64,000 nt of DNA. It comes from Candidatus Saganbacteria bacterium (GTDB lineage: Bacteria; Margulisbacteria; WOR-1; XYC2-FULL-46-14; WPAF01). Positions 15,033 through 22,859 of this stretch are shown piece after piece. The translations under genes and the position numbers were made by a program. The stretch is from positions 124,001 to 188,000 of the forward strand of contig JACRPM010000006.1 in NCBI GenBank assembly GCA_016223205.1. Direction: 5' to 3'. The notes beneath the pieces are model-generated. The model was not told where the DNA came from. It saw only the letters and a program-made list of their open reading frames with translations, and did no database searches. Positions within the stretch are counted from its first letter, which is position 1; the number at the start of each line of letters is the position of its first letter.

Positions 15033-16213
15033 CGATAAAATGCGGGGTTGGCTCCAGTTCATCTAAAGAAGTCGCGCAGGCGGCGACCGAGGCGTGCGTG
15101 GCGGCCCATCAGAGCATGGCGGGAGGGAGGGGGGATCTTACCCTTTGCTTCTCATCCGTGGCTTACGACCAGGAGAAACTTTTAGCGGCCCTTAGAAAAT
15201 GCTGTGATGCGCCGCTTTTTATCGGATGCAGCGACGCGGGAGGCATTGTGACCGAGGGGCCTATCAAGCAAGGGGTCTGCATCCTGCGGCTTATGGCGGA
15301 CAATATTAAATTCACTATCGGCGTTGGGGAAAATATTGCCGGCGATGCCCGCCGGGCCGGAATGGATATGGCCAAAATGATCAAGGGAAAGGATAACGGC
15401 ATTAAATTGCTGATCATGCTGGCCGATGGATTGGCGGGGAACGGCGCCGACATCGTGCGCGGGATACTGGATGTGATGGGGGATAAATTCCCGGTGGTGG
15501 GGGGAGCGGCGGGAGATGATTTTCTTTTTAAAAAGACCTATGAATATTTTAACGGCAAGGTGCTGTCCGGCGCCGCGGTGGGGGTGGGGCTTTCGGGGGA
15601 TTTTTCTTTCGGTATCGGGGTGCGCCACGGCTGGATGCCTATCGGCTCGCCTCTTAAGGTGACCCGGTCCAAGGGGAATGTGCTGTATGAGCTGGACGAT
15701 AGGCCGGCCATCAAGATCTACGAAGAATATTTCGGCGAAGAAATGGCCCGCAAGGTGAGGGAAGAACCGCTGGCCCGCATGGCCATCACCTATCCTCTGG
15801 GCATGAAGACGGAGGAAAGCGACGAATACCTGATCCGCGACCCTATAACCGTTGACGAGAATGGGGCCATTACCTGCGCGGCCGAAATCCCGGAAGGAGC
15901 CGAGATCCGCTTGATGATCGGCGGGAAAGATGAGGCCATCTCCGCCGCGCGCGCGGCGGCGGCTCAAGCGGTGGAGCAGATGAAAGGCAAGCCCGTCCGG
16001 GCGGCTTTGGTCTTTAACTGCATCGCGCGGGAAAAGCTCTTCGGCAAAGATGCCGTAAAAGAGATCGAGGTGATCCGCGAAGTGATCGGCCGTGAGGTCC
16101 CCCTGATCGGATTTTATACCTACGGGGAACAGGCGCCGATCGCCGGAAAGATACATACCTGTTCTCCGGTCTTCCACAATGAAACCGTCGTCATTCTCAC
16201 TCTGGGAGATTGA
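15029..16213 (+). CDS. FIST-domain sensory protein (FIST_N + FIST_C)
   Basis: A 394-residue cytoplasmic protein with the full FIST architecture: N-terminal half with the GCSDAGGI segment near residue 66 and the VVGGAAGDDF motif near 155, and C-terminal half with FNCIAREKLFG and the closing GFYTYGEQAP. FIST domains are predicted small-ligand (possibly amino-acid) sensors linked to signal transduction. It has no tail or kinase of its own, so it presumably feeds a partner in this cluster. It is four-base overlapped with the CHASE4 gene. Confidence 0.9.
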   Translation: MTIKCGVGSSSSKEVAQAATEACVAAHQSMAGGRGDLTLCFSSVAYDQEKLLAALRKCCDAPLFIGCSDAGGIVTEGPIKQGVCILRLMADNIKFTIGVGENIAGDARRAGMDMAKMIKGKDNGIKLLIMLADGLAGNGADIVRGILDVMGDKFPVVGGAAGDDFLFKKTYEYFNGKVLSGAAVGVGLSGDFSFGIGVRHGWMPIGSPLKVTRSKGNVLYELDDRPAIKIYEEYFGEEMARKVREEPLARMAITYPLGMKTEESDEYLIRDPITVDENGAITCAAEIPEGAEIRLMIGGKDEAISAARAAAAQAVEQMKGKPVRAALVFNCIAREKLFGKDAVKEIEVIREVIGREVPLIGFYTYGEQAPIAGKIHTCSPVFHNETVVILTLGD

Positions 16214-16216
16214 GTA

Positions 16217-17044
16217 TTGCTAAAGGGTAAATATTATTTAAGGAACCGGGAGTTCCTGGAATTGGCCCTGCCGCTCGATACCATCGTGCGGAAACTTTTA
16301 GTCCCCTTCCTGTTTATTGTGGCGTCCGCCGCTTATTTTTATGGTCTTCCTTATCCGGTGGGGATCTTAACGGCTTTGCTTTTGGTTTTTGTCTTGGTCA
16401 GCGGCGGCATATTCTACGTTATCGATCGGGGACTGGCGCCGGCCGAGCCCGCCTATTTCGTTTTGTTGACAATTGATTGCGTTCTAACGGCAGTAACCAC
16501 TTATTTCTCCGGAGGCGTGGAAAGCTTCATGCCGATTATCTACGGTATTATCGGGGTGCTGGCCGGGTTTACCCTGCCGCTCTGGGCGGTATCGGGCGTG
16601 GCGCTGACCGCAGGGGCCTCATATTTTTCCGAATTAATGCTGGAAAGATCCCACCTGATCCCGCACTTTATAATTTTTAAGGAGCACATCCCGTTCGAGG
16701 CCTACGCCCATTCCACTTACCTTTTGGTCATGCCCCTGGCGTATTTTTCCATGTTCATCGCGGTGACTTTTATCGCTTATTCCGTGGCGGAGATCTTGAG
16801 AAAACGTAAAGCCAGCCTGCTGGAGCTCAACCAGCAATTGGATATGAGTTCCAAACTTTTGGTCCGGCGCGATCTGGAATTAAACGATCTCAACCGCAGC
16901 CTCGATGAAAGGGTTGGCGAGCGGACGCGGGAACTTCAGGAATTTCATGATATAACGGTAGGACGCGAGATCAAACTCGAGGAAATGGAGTCCGAAATGA
17001 ACGGACTGTTAAAAGAGCTGGGAAGAGAGGAGAGATATAAATGA
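16217..17044 (+). CDS. Six-helix membrane sensor with C-terminal tail, no kinase (TTG start)
   Basis: A 275-residue protein with about six membrane helices (residues 22-195) similar in layout to the kinase at 11275, then a coiled coil (including LDERVGERTRELQEFHD) and the cluster tail (VGREIKLEEMESEMNGLL, ELGREERYK). The HisKA/HATPase part of the related kinase is missing. The TTG start at 16217 follows GGGAG and lies three bases after the FIST stop; no better in-frame start is visible. It overlaps the next gene by four bases. Confidence 0.75.
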   Translation: MLKGKYYLRNREFLELALPLDTIVRKLLVPFLFIVASAAYFYGLPYPVGILTALLLVFVLVSGGIFYVIDRGLAPAEPAYFVLLTIDCVLTAVTTYFSGGVESFMPIIYGIIGVLAGFTLPLWAVSGVALTAGASYFSELMLERSHLIPHFIIFKEHIPFEAYAHSTYLLVMPLAYFSMFIAVTFIAYSVAEILRKRKASLLELNQQLDMSSKLLVRRDLELNDLNRSLDERVGERTRELQEFHDITVGREIKLEEMESEMNGLLKELGREERYK

Positions 17045-18258
17045 TCATCAGCAATAACCTGGATGTGGTCTTCTTTTTTTACGGCCTGGCATTCGTCGTA
17101 TTGGGGATCGTGATCATTTTGCAGTTGCGCATTTCCAAAAAAAGCCGATTCGCCATCTTTAAACCGCTTTGGCTTTTGGCGTGGTTCGGTATTTTACACG
17201 GCGCCAACGAATTCTTGGACATGTTCCTCATCATCAAGGGCCGGCCGCTTATGCTCCAAATATTTTCTCCTCCGCTGTTAATGGCGTCCTTTTTGTTCAT
17301 GTTTTTATTCGGACTGAAGGTAATAAATTTGGGCAGGAATAAGTTCATCGGCCGGGCGCTCCCGGCCATTGCCGTGGCTGCTTTTATTGCCGCTCCCGCC
17401 TTCCTGGGGATAAGATCGTTAGAGATCTGGCAGGCCTCCGCCCGTTATTTTTTGGGCTTTCCCGGAGCCCTGCTTTCCGCCCTCGGGTTGATCCTTTATT
17501 ACCGGCAGAACGCGGAAAAGCTCGACCGTTTGTCGGCCTCGATCAAAATTTATTTCTTTTCTGCGGCGCTCTTTCTGGGGACCTATGCCTTTCTGGGCGG
17601 ATTGGTCGTTCCCCGCGCCGGTTTTTTCCCCGCCACGGTTTTGAACTATACTTCCTTTTTTGCGGTAGTAGGCCTGCCGGTGCAAATGTTCCGCGGCCTG
17701 TGCGCCATACTGGTCGCCTGGTCGGTATTTTTTATGACCAATATTTTCAATATGGAGGCCACCCAGGAGCTGACGATCTCGGAAGAGAAATACCGCAAGC
17801 TGGTGGACAACGCGCTGGTGGGAGTTTTCACCAGCCGCTTGAACGGGGATTTTTTATACGCCAATGAGGCCCTGGCGAAGATTTATGAATTTAATTCGGT
17901 AGAGGAGCTGATGCACGAAGGGGTTATTAAAAGGTACCGAAATCCGAAAGATAGGGATAATTTCTTGGAAAAACTGAAAAAGGATTCCCAGGTAAGCAAC
18001 TTTGAAATGGCCATGGTCACCTGTGCGGGAAAAACAGCATACCTTTCGGTGACCGCCACGCTCGAGCGGGATACGATCTCCGGCATGCTGATCGATATCA
18101 CCGACCGCAAGCGCATGGAGCAGGAGCTCAATGAAAAAATGAGGGAGTTAAAAATCGTGGCGGACGTGGCGGTAGGCCGCGAGCTTAAATTGATCGATTT
18201 GGAAAAGGAGATAAATTCTCTGCTGAAAGAATTGGGAAGAGGGCCTAAATATACCTGA
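17041..18258 (+). CDS. Seven-helix membrane sensor with PAS domain and tail, no kinase
   Basis: A 405-residue protein: seven membrane helices over about residues 8-235, a PAS domain (EEKYRKLVDNALVGVFTSR to MLIDITDRKR, about 247-360), then the cluster tail (VGRELKLIDLEKEINSLL, ELGRGPKYT). The N-terminal region resembles a 7TM sensor module; ligand unknown. No kinase or other enzyme domain follows the PAS domain, unlike most PAS proteins of this size. It overlaps the preceding gene by four bases. Confidence 0.82.
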   Translation: MIISNNLDVVFFFYGLAFVVLGIVIILQLRISKKSRFAIFKPLWLLAWFGILHGANEFLDMFLIIKGRPLMLQIFSPPLLMASFLFMFLFGLKVINLGRNKFIGRALPAIAVAAFIAAPAFLGIRSLEIWQASARYFLGFPGALLSALGLILYYRQNAEKLDRLSASIKIYFFSAALFLGTYAFLGGLVVPRAGFFPATVLNYTSFFAVVGLPVQMFRGLCAILVAWSVFFMTNIFNMEATQELTISEEKYRKLVDNALVGVFTSRLNGDFLYANEALAKIYEFNSVEELMHEGVIKRYRNPKDRDNFLEKLKKDSQVSNFEMAMVTCAGKTAYLSVTATLERDTISGMLIDITDRKRMEQELNEKMRELKIVADVAVGRELKLIDLEKEINSLLKELGRGPKYT

Positions 18259-18271
18259 AAGGAGGATGGTA

Positions 18272-18856
18272 ATGATAAGTAAAGAAGAGATCGACAAGAT
18301 CATGCAGACCGAGGGCCAGGTGAAGGGGGTGGTTTTCCAGACCGACCGGGAATACGTGAAAAACCATTTCGGATACGAAAAGCTGAAGCTGGTCGAACAA
18401 AAGCTGGCGGATTGGGGGCATCCTTTGGTTTACGACAAGATCCAGGCCCTGGAATGGCTGCCTGCGGGGATGAGGGCGCTTTCGCTTTTGGCGGTCAAGG
18501 AAGCTCTGGAATTGAAAGATGAAGATATCAGAAATATGGGCGCCCAGGCCCCTAAGTTCTCTTTTATCATCCGCACCTTGCTGGGATTTTTTATGTCCAT
18601 CGAGAAGATCGTTAAGACCTCTCCCGAGGTCTGGCAGAGGCACTGGACCGCGGGCCAGATCGTGCCTGAACAGATCAACGAAAAGTCCATTACACTGCGG
18701 ATCGAAAACCTGAACCTGCATCCGCTCTTTTGCAAATACGAAGAGGGCTATTTCGAGCGGATAATGCAGTTCGTAAAGCCCGAATCCAAGGTCCGCGAAG
18801 TAAAATGCGCATTTAAGGGAGACCCTTATCACGAATATGAGGTAAGCTGGAAATAA
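18272..18856 (+). CDS. V4R/DUF2378-like sensory protein, paralogue A
   Basis: A 194-residue soluble protein paralogous to the one at 19365-19952 (shared KGVVFQTDREYV, ALEWLPAGMRALSLLAVKEAL, APKFSFI and CKYEEGYFERIM segments). The layout, with a late Cys-x-x-x-EGY motif and a final small strand region (CAFKGDPYHEYEVSW), recalls V4R or the Myxococcus DUF2378/TIGR02265 family, which share a ligand-binding fold with heme-NO-binding proteins. That assignment is tentative. I start at ATG 18272, six bases after GGAGG; the ATG at 18266 touches the ribosome site. The binding ligand is unknown. Confidence 0.55.
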   Translation: MISKEEIDKIMQTEGQVKGVVFQTDREYVKNHFGYEKLKLVEQKLADWGHPLVYDKIQALEWLPAGMRALSLLAVKEALELKDEDIRNMGAQAPKFSFIIRTLLGFFMSIEKIVKTSPEVWQRHWTAGQIVPEQINEKSITLRIENLNLHPLFCKYEEGYFERIMQFVKPESKVREVKCAFKGDPYHEYEVSWK

Positions 18857-18859
18857 TAT

Positions 18860-19372
18860 ATGACCGAACCCGAATTGGAACTTTTTGAGCTCGAAAATTA
18901 CATCAAGGACATCTGGCGCTTTTTGCCGGTGCCGATCTTGTACCTCAATCCCCTGGGAATGATTATCGACGCCGGCGAGATGGCCTCGGCCTTGTTCAAT
19001 TTGCCAAAGGAGGAAATTATCGGAACTCGGCTGCGGAATTATTTTGATTCTCCGGAAGCGATCGTCTCCCAGGAGCAAGAATCGGAAAAGGCCGGAATGG
19101 CGCTTAGCCGGGAAGCGGTGCTTAAGCGAGGGGCGCCGGTAAGCATTTCCATTTTAGCCCGCAAAGACGAAGCCGGCGAACTCATCGGATTTTTCGTTTC
19201 TTTGACCGATCTGACGGATATCAAGACCTTCCAGCGCCATCTGGAGGAGAAGAACAAACAACTGGAGACCTTTAATGCGGTGGCGGTGGGCAGGGAAATT
19301 AAGATGATCGCACTCGAAAAAGAGGTGAACGGGCTTTTGGTCGAGTTGGGCAGGGAGGCCAAATATGGATAA
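18860..19372 (+). CDS. PAS-domain protein with C-terminal tail
   Basis: A 170-residue soluble protein: a PAS domain (about residues 14-125; FLPVPILYLNPLGMIIDAGE to FFVSLTDLTDIK) followed by the cluster tail (VGREIKMIALEKEVNGLL, ELGREAKYG). It has no catalytic output. It sits between the two V4R/DUF2378-like paralogues and overlaps the second by eight bases, suggesting the three are made together. Confidence 0.85.
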   Translation: MTEPELELFELENYIKDIWRFLPVPILYLNPLGMIIDAGEMASALFNLPKEEIIGTRLRNYFDSPEAIVSQEQESEKAGMALSREAVLKRGAPVSISILARKDEAGELIGFFVSLTDLTDIKTFQRHLEEKNKQLETFNAVAVGREIKMIALEKEVNGLLVELGREAKYG

Positions 19373-19952
19373 GAACGAAACAGTTCGATTGCTGGCGATC
19401 CAGGGCAGGGTCAAAGGAGTGGTTTTTGAGACCGACTGTGAATATGTAAATAAAAAGTGGGGACCCAAGGGGGTTATGCTGGTAGAGCAAACCCTGCGGG
19501 AATCGGGCTGTAACCTAGAGTATGCCAAGGTCAGGGCTTTGAACTGGTATCCGGTGGGCCTGCGGGCGGCTTCTCTTCTGGCGATCAAGGAACAATTCAA
19601 CCTTACCGATGAAGATCTGAAGATCATGGGCAACACCGCTCCCAAATTTTCTTTTATCGTGAAATTGATGATGAAGTTCTTTCTTTCCCCCAAAATGACG
19701 ATCGAACATTCCCCGGATTTCTGGAAGAAGCATTATGAGGCGGGGAGGATGGAGACCGAATACCATGGCGATGAACAGTACGCGCTGGTCAAACTTTTTG
19801 ATTTTGATCTCCACCCCGTAGTTTGCAGGTATTTGGAAGGATACTTCCAGCGCATCATGCTCTATTCGACGGGAAAAGAAGTGAAAAGCAGTGAGATCGA
19901 ATGCGCCTTTAACGGCAAAGCGGCGCATGTTTTTAAATTGAGCTGGGCCTAA
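19365..19952 (+). CDS. V4R/DUF2378-like sensory protein, paralogue B
   Basis: A 195-residue soluble paralogue of the protein at 18272, conserving KGVVFETDCEYV, ALNWYPVGLRAASLLAIKEQF, APKFSFIVK, the Cys-x-x-x-EGY motif (CRYLEGYFQRIM) and a final Cys (IECAFNGKAAHVFKLSW). The two probably form related or paired ligand-binding domains. The family call (V4R/DUF2378, heme-NO-binding-like) is tentative. It overlaps the preceding PAS gene and ends immediately before the soluble kinase gene (stop TAA, then ATG). Confidence 0.55.
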   Translation: MDKNETVRLLAIQGRVKGVVFETDCEYVNKKWGPKGVMLVEQTLRESGCNLEYAKVRALNWYPVGLRAASLLAIKEQFNLTDEDLKIMGNTAPKFSFIVKLMMKFFLSPKMTIEHSPDFWKKHYEAGRMETEYHGDEQYALVKLFDFDLHPVVCRYLEGYFQRIMLYSTGKEVKSSEIECAFNGKAAHVFKLSWA

Positions 19953-20978
19953 ATGGCGTTCTTCTTCAACAATCACCTGGCGCGCGAGCTGAAAAGCGAA
20001 AAGCAGGCGCGGGAGGAGTTAGACCGATCAAAGCGCGCCCTGCTTAATCTAATGGGTGACCTGGAAGACCGGGTCAAAGAGCGAACCCGGGAGCTCGAGG
20101 AGACCCGGCAGGGCTTGGAAGCGCGGGTAAAAGAGAAGACCGCGGACCTGGAGCTGAACCGCCGGGCCATTATGCACATGCTCAAGGACCTAAAGGGGGA
20201 CGTGGAAAAACTGCGGGTGGTGGATAAGATGAAGGATGAATTCTTATCCATTATATCCCACGAACTGCGCACGCCCATGGCCCCGCTTTTGGATTATATA
20301 AATATCCTGAAAGAGGGATTGGTAGGCGATTTCAGTATCGAACAAAAGAAGATATTTGAAGCCATGTACCGCTCGGCCAGGCGGGAGCTGAACCTGATCG
20401 ACAGTTTGTTGGATTTTTCCCGCCTCGAAAGAGGGCTGTTCGCGCCGCATAAGACCCGGTTCTCGATCAAAAACTTGATACGCGATCTGGTGGAGAACGC
20501 CCAATTGGCCGCCAAAGAATCGGGGGTATCGATCAAGCTGGGGGAATTTGAGGAGGTCGAAGCGGAAGCGGATGAAAATCAGATCTCCCGGGTCATAGCC
20601 CAGCTTTTTGATAATGCCCTCAAGTTCACCTCCGGGGGAGGAAAAATAGAAGTATCCGCTCAAAAGACGGACCACGAGATCCGGGTCAAGATAAAAGACG
20701 AAGGCCTGGGCCTGGCGAAAGAAAATCTGGAAAAGGTATTTGACAAGTTTTACCAGGTAGATTCCGGCTACAGCCGGGACAAAGGAGGGATGGGGTTGGG
20801 GCTGACCATCTGCCGGGAGATCATCAAAGCCCACGGCGGGCGGATCTGGGCCGAATCATTGGGCCTGGGACAAGGTTCCACTTTTTGCTTTACCTTGCCG
20901 TTGACATCCTCACCCCTTTCTCCGCCTTCGGCGGATTCATTCCCCTCTCCATCAAAGATGGAGAGGGGCTCTCAATAA
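19953..20978 (+). CDS. Soluble histidine kinase; 3' end interrupted by mobile element
   Basis: A 341-residue cytoplasmic kinase. The first 85 residues are coiled coil (two copies of an RVKERTRELEETRQGLEARV-like repeat), then HisKA with His103 (IISHELRTPMAPLL) and HATPase (N box QLFDNALKFT, G1 DEGLGL, G2 GGMGLGLTICREI). It has no sensor domain of its own, so the sensor-only proteins upstream are plausible inputs. The last 23 residues after LPLT are encoded by the element inserted at 20907; deleting the element and one direct repeat gives a natural ending, LPLTAISA, followed by TAA. Confidence 0.9.
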   Translation: MAFFFNNHLARELKSEKQAREELDRSKRALLNLMGDLEDRVKERTRELEETRQGLEARVKEKTADLELNRRAIMHMLKDLKGDVEKLRVVDKMKDEFLSIISHELRTPMAPLLDYINILKEGLVGDFSIEQKKIFEAMYRSARRELNLIDSLLDFSRLERGLFAPHKTRFSIKNLIRDLVENAQLAAKESGVSIKLGEFEEVEAEADENQISRVIAQLFDNALKFTSGGGKIEVSAQKTDHEIRVKIKDEGLGLAKENLEKVFDKFYQVDSGYSRDKGGMGLGLTICREIIKAHGGRIWAESLGLGQGSTFCFTLPLTSSPLSPPSADSFPSPSKMERGSQ

Positions 20979-21404
20979 ATGGAGGCCTTGCGGTTTGAAA
21001 TGTAATAAATTTCGAAACCTTAAGGCTGCTCGAATGCTTCGAAAAGAAATGACTAAAACCGAGAAGACACTCTGGCGCTATCTTAGCAATCGTGGATTCT
21101 GCCAATTCAAATTCCGAAGGCAATACCCACTCGCAGGTTTCATTCTGGATTTCTATTGCCCGGAAAAGCGAATGGGAATCGAGATCGACGGGCCGATCCA
21201 TGACAAAAAGTCTGAACACGACAAAGAAAGACAGATCATTATTGAAAACCATGGCATCAAGGTCTTGCGTTTAAAAAATGAACAGATAGAAAAAGAGCTT
21301 GATTCTGCGCTTAGAGCTATCAAACATTTCATTGCCCCCTCTCTATCCCGAGCGAAGTCGAGGGATGGAGAGGGGGTGTCCGAAGGACGGGGGTGAGGTG
21401 TCTC
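20907..21404 (+). mobile_element. Palindrome-bounded DUF559 element, full copy 2, with 9-base direct repeats
   Basis: The unit lies between two copies of CCGTTGACA (20898-20906 and 21405-21413), a likely target-site duplication. Its core runs from CCTCACC (20908) to GGTGAGG (ending 21398). The left hairpin (20942-20968) is a near-perfect palindrome around GATGGAGAGGGG; the right hairpin (about 21335-21376) has an outer CCCCTCTC/GAGAGGGG stem and an inner ATCCC/GGGAT stem. It carries one DUF559 nuclease gene. Its orientation relative to the host gene is the same as in copy 1: host gene 3' end, element, next gene. Confidence 0.82.
20995..21396 (+). CDS. DUF559 / Vsr-like PD-(D/E)XK endonuclease, second copy (TTG start)
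   Basis: A 133-residue near-identical copy of the protein at 8746-9171 (about eight differences over the shared region). It keeps the putative catalytic ILDFYCPEKRMGIEIDG. The TTG start at 20995 has TGGAGG nine bases upstream. As in copy 1 the C-terminal residues (from SLSRAKSRDGEG) are read from the repeat. The two copies are intact, so the gene has been under selection or was duplicated recently. Confidence 0.85.
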   Translation: MKCNKFRNLKAARMLRKEMTKTEKTLWRYLSNRGFCQFKFRRQYPLAGFILDFYCPEKRMGIEIDGPIHDKKSEHDKERQIIIENHGIKVLRLKNEQIEKELDSALRAIKHFIAPSLSRAKSRDGEGVSEGRG

Positions 21405-21407
21405 CCG

Positions 21408-21436
21408 TTGACAGCTATCTCTGCATAATATAAAAT
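21408..21436 (+). promoter_or_regulatory. Sigma-70 promoter of the SLH-barrel gene (-35 lies in the direct repeat)
   Basis: TTGACA (21408-21413), 17 bases, TAAAAT (21431-21436). Transcription would start at about 21443, one base before the ATG, so the mRNA is probably leaderless. The -35 box is part of the CCGTTGACA direct repeat flanking the mobile element, so the insertion duplicated the -35 box while preserving a working promoter. Confidence 0.7.
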
Positions 21437-21443
21437 TAATATA

Positions 21444-22859
21444 ATGAAAAGGATCATCATTCTCTTATTGCTAATGGCGCTGTTAGGATATGGAGCCCGG
21501 GCCGAGGTCAAGTTCAAGGACCTGCCGGCCGACCACTGGGCCGCCAAATCGGTATATAGCTTGGTAAAGATGGGGGTAACCTCCGGCTACCCCGACGGCA
21601 CCTTCAGGGGCAAGAAGAACATCACCCGCTATGAAACCGCCATTTTTCTCTCCAAGCTGGCCGACCGCTTAAAAGACGAAGTAGCGGCCAAAGAAGATCT
21701 CAAAGAGCTCAAAAGCGAGATCGCCGCTCTTCGGCGGACCAGCGCGGGCGTAAACCTCAATGGGGCGTTCGAGCTGGACAATTCTCTGGCCAACCTTTTG
21801 GCCGGGGGAGGGACCATTACCGGTAAAGGCCCGGTAGTGAACTATCGCTTAAGGACCTCGCTTGAAAAAGAGCTGAACGACCAGGCCTCGGTCAAATTAA
21901 ACCTCGATACCATGGACGCCGGCTACTATGGAGGGACCCGCGACCTCGCCACCCAGATGCTGGATGTGGCGGGAAAGGTGAAGATCAACTCCCGCGACCT
22001 GGGAGTGATGGGTGATCTGCTAAACTCCCCTTTAGACCTAACGATCCACTCCGGTCCCGGCCAGCTCCAGCACATTGATACCACCGGTCTTTTGCCGTCG
22101 GAGACAGGCGTAACTTACGACCGCCCCGATACCGGTTTCGACCTAGCGACCAAGATGTGGGGGGCGGAGGTGGGAGGCGGCTACAAGGCGCGCCGATATG
22201 AGGCCGGGAACTCCGGTAAAGTTGAAACCAACTGGCTCTATGGAAGAACAGGATACAATTTTAACGGTATTCCGGTGATCAGCAATTTAAAGTTGGAAGG
22301 CACGGCCGACATTTTAAGCAAAAATCCCGGCTCTTCCGGCCCCAAGGATCTGCGCGGCACTTTGGCTTTCAGCTCAAATATAACTCCCAAGGTCGAAGCC
22401 CGCGCCGCTTTGGGACTGGCCCGGGCCGAAGCCAAGGGTTGGATGGTGGAAGCCCGCCTAAAAATAACCGATTTTGTCGCTTCCGGCTCAAGTTTGATGA
22501 TCCGCGGCGCCAAGGTGGGTTCGGAATTCATCAATCCCGCCCTGCAGGTTGAAGAATTCAATTTTGCCGGGTACGATGTTTTTATGCGTCCGCTGGAAAA
22601 TTCCACAGTGAACCTGGCGGGCGAGCTGATCTATCCTTTTTCCGACAAATTGCGCCTGCGGGGCCTGGGAGAAGCCCGCCTGTCGGGGGATTACCGTTAC
22701 GGAGCGGACCAGCCCAAATCCCGTCTCACCGGCCAGATCGGTTTGAATTACAATCTGGCCGCGGACACCATCTTCGAGACCTTCTACCGCGCCGAGACCG
22801 ACCCCACCATCAGCGAGACCACGGACATCACCGCGCTGGGCCTCAAGTACAATTTCTGA
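21444..22859 (+). CDS. OmpM-like outer-membrane protein: SLH domain plus beta-barrel
   Basis: A 471-residue exported protein: signal peptide (about 1-20), one SLH domain (DLPADHWAAKSVYSLVKMG to RGKKNITRYETAIFLSKLAD, about 25-72), a short coiled coil (KEDLKELKSEIAALRR), then some 360 residues of alternating hydrophobic strands with many Gly/Asn/Thr turns, ending in an aromatic residue (LKYNF) as outer-membrane barrels do. This is the OmpM/SLH-porin plan in which the SLH domain binds peptidoglycan or a secondary polymer and tethers the outer membrane. No ribosome site precedes the ATG. Confidence 0.85.
   Translation: MKRIIILLLLMALLGYGARAEVKFKDLPADHWAAKSVYSLVKMGVTSGYPDGTFRGKKNITRYETAIFLSKLADRLKDEVAAKEDLKELKSEIAALRRTSAGVNLNGAFELDNSLANLLAGGGTITGKGPVVNYRLRTSLEKELNDQASVKLNLDTMDAGYYGGTRDLATQMLDVAGKVKINSRDLGVMGDLLNSPLDLTIHSGPGQLQHIDTTGLLPSETGVTYDRPDTGFDLATKMWGAEVGGGYKARRYEAGNSGKVETNWLYGRTGYNFNGIPVISNLKLEGTADILSKNPGSSGPKDLRGTLAFSSNITPKVEARAALGLARAEAKGWMVEARLKITDFVASGSSLMIRGAKVGSEFINPALQVEEFNFAGYDVFMRPLENSTVNLAGELIYPFSDKLRLRGLGEARLSGDYRYGADQPKSRLTGQIGLNYNLAADTIFETFYRAETDPTISETTDITALGLKYNF

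Noticed and set aside
15182..16177. 331-codon open frame opposite the FIST gene
   Set aside because: Mirror frame of a GC-rich gene; the protein is His/Arg-rich with no recognisable domain and the FIST gene explains the region.
18245..19078. 277-codon minus-strand frame opposite the V4R-like and PAS genes
   Set aside because: Shadow of two overlapping plus-strand genes with clear paralogy and domains.
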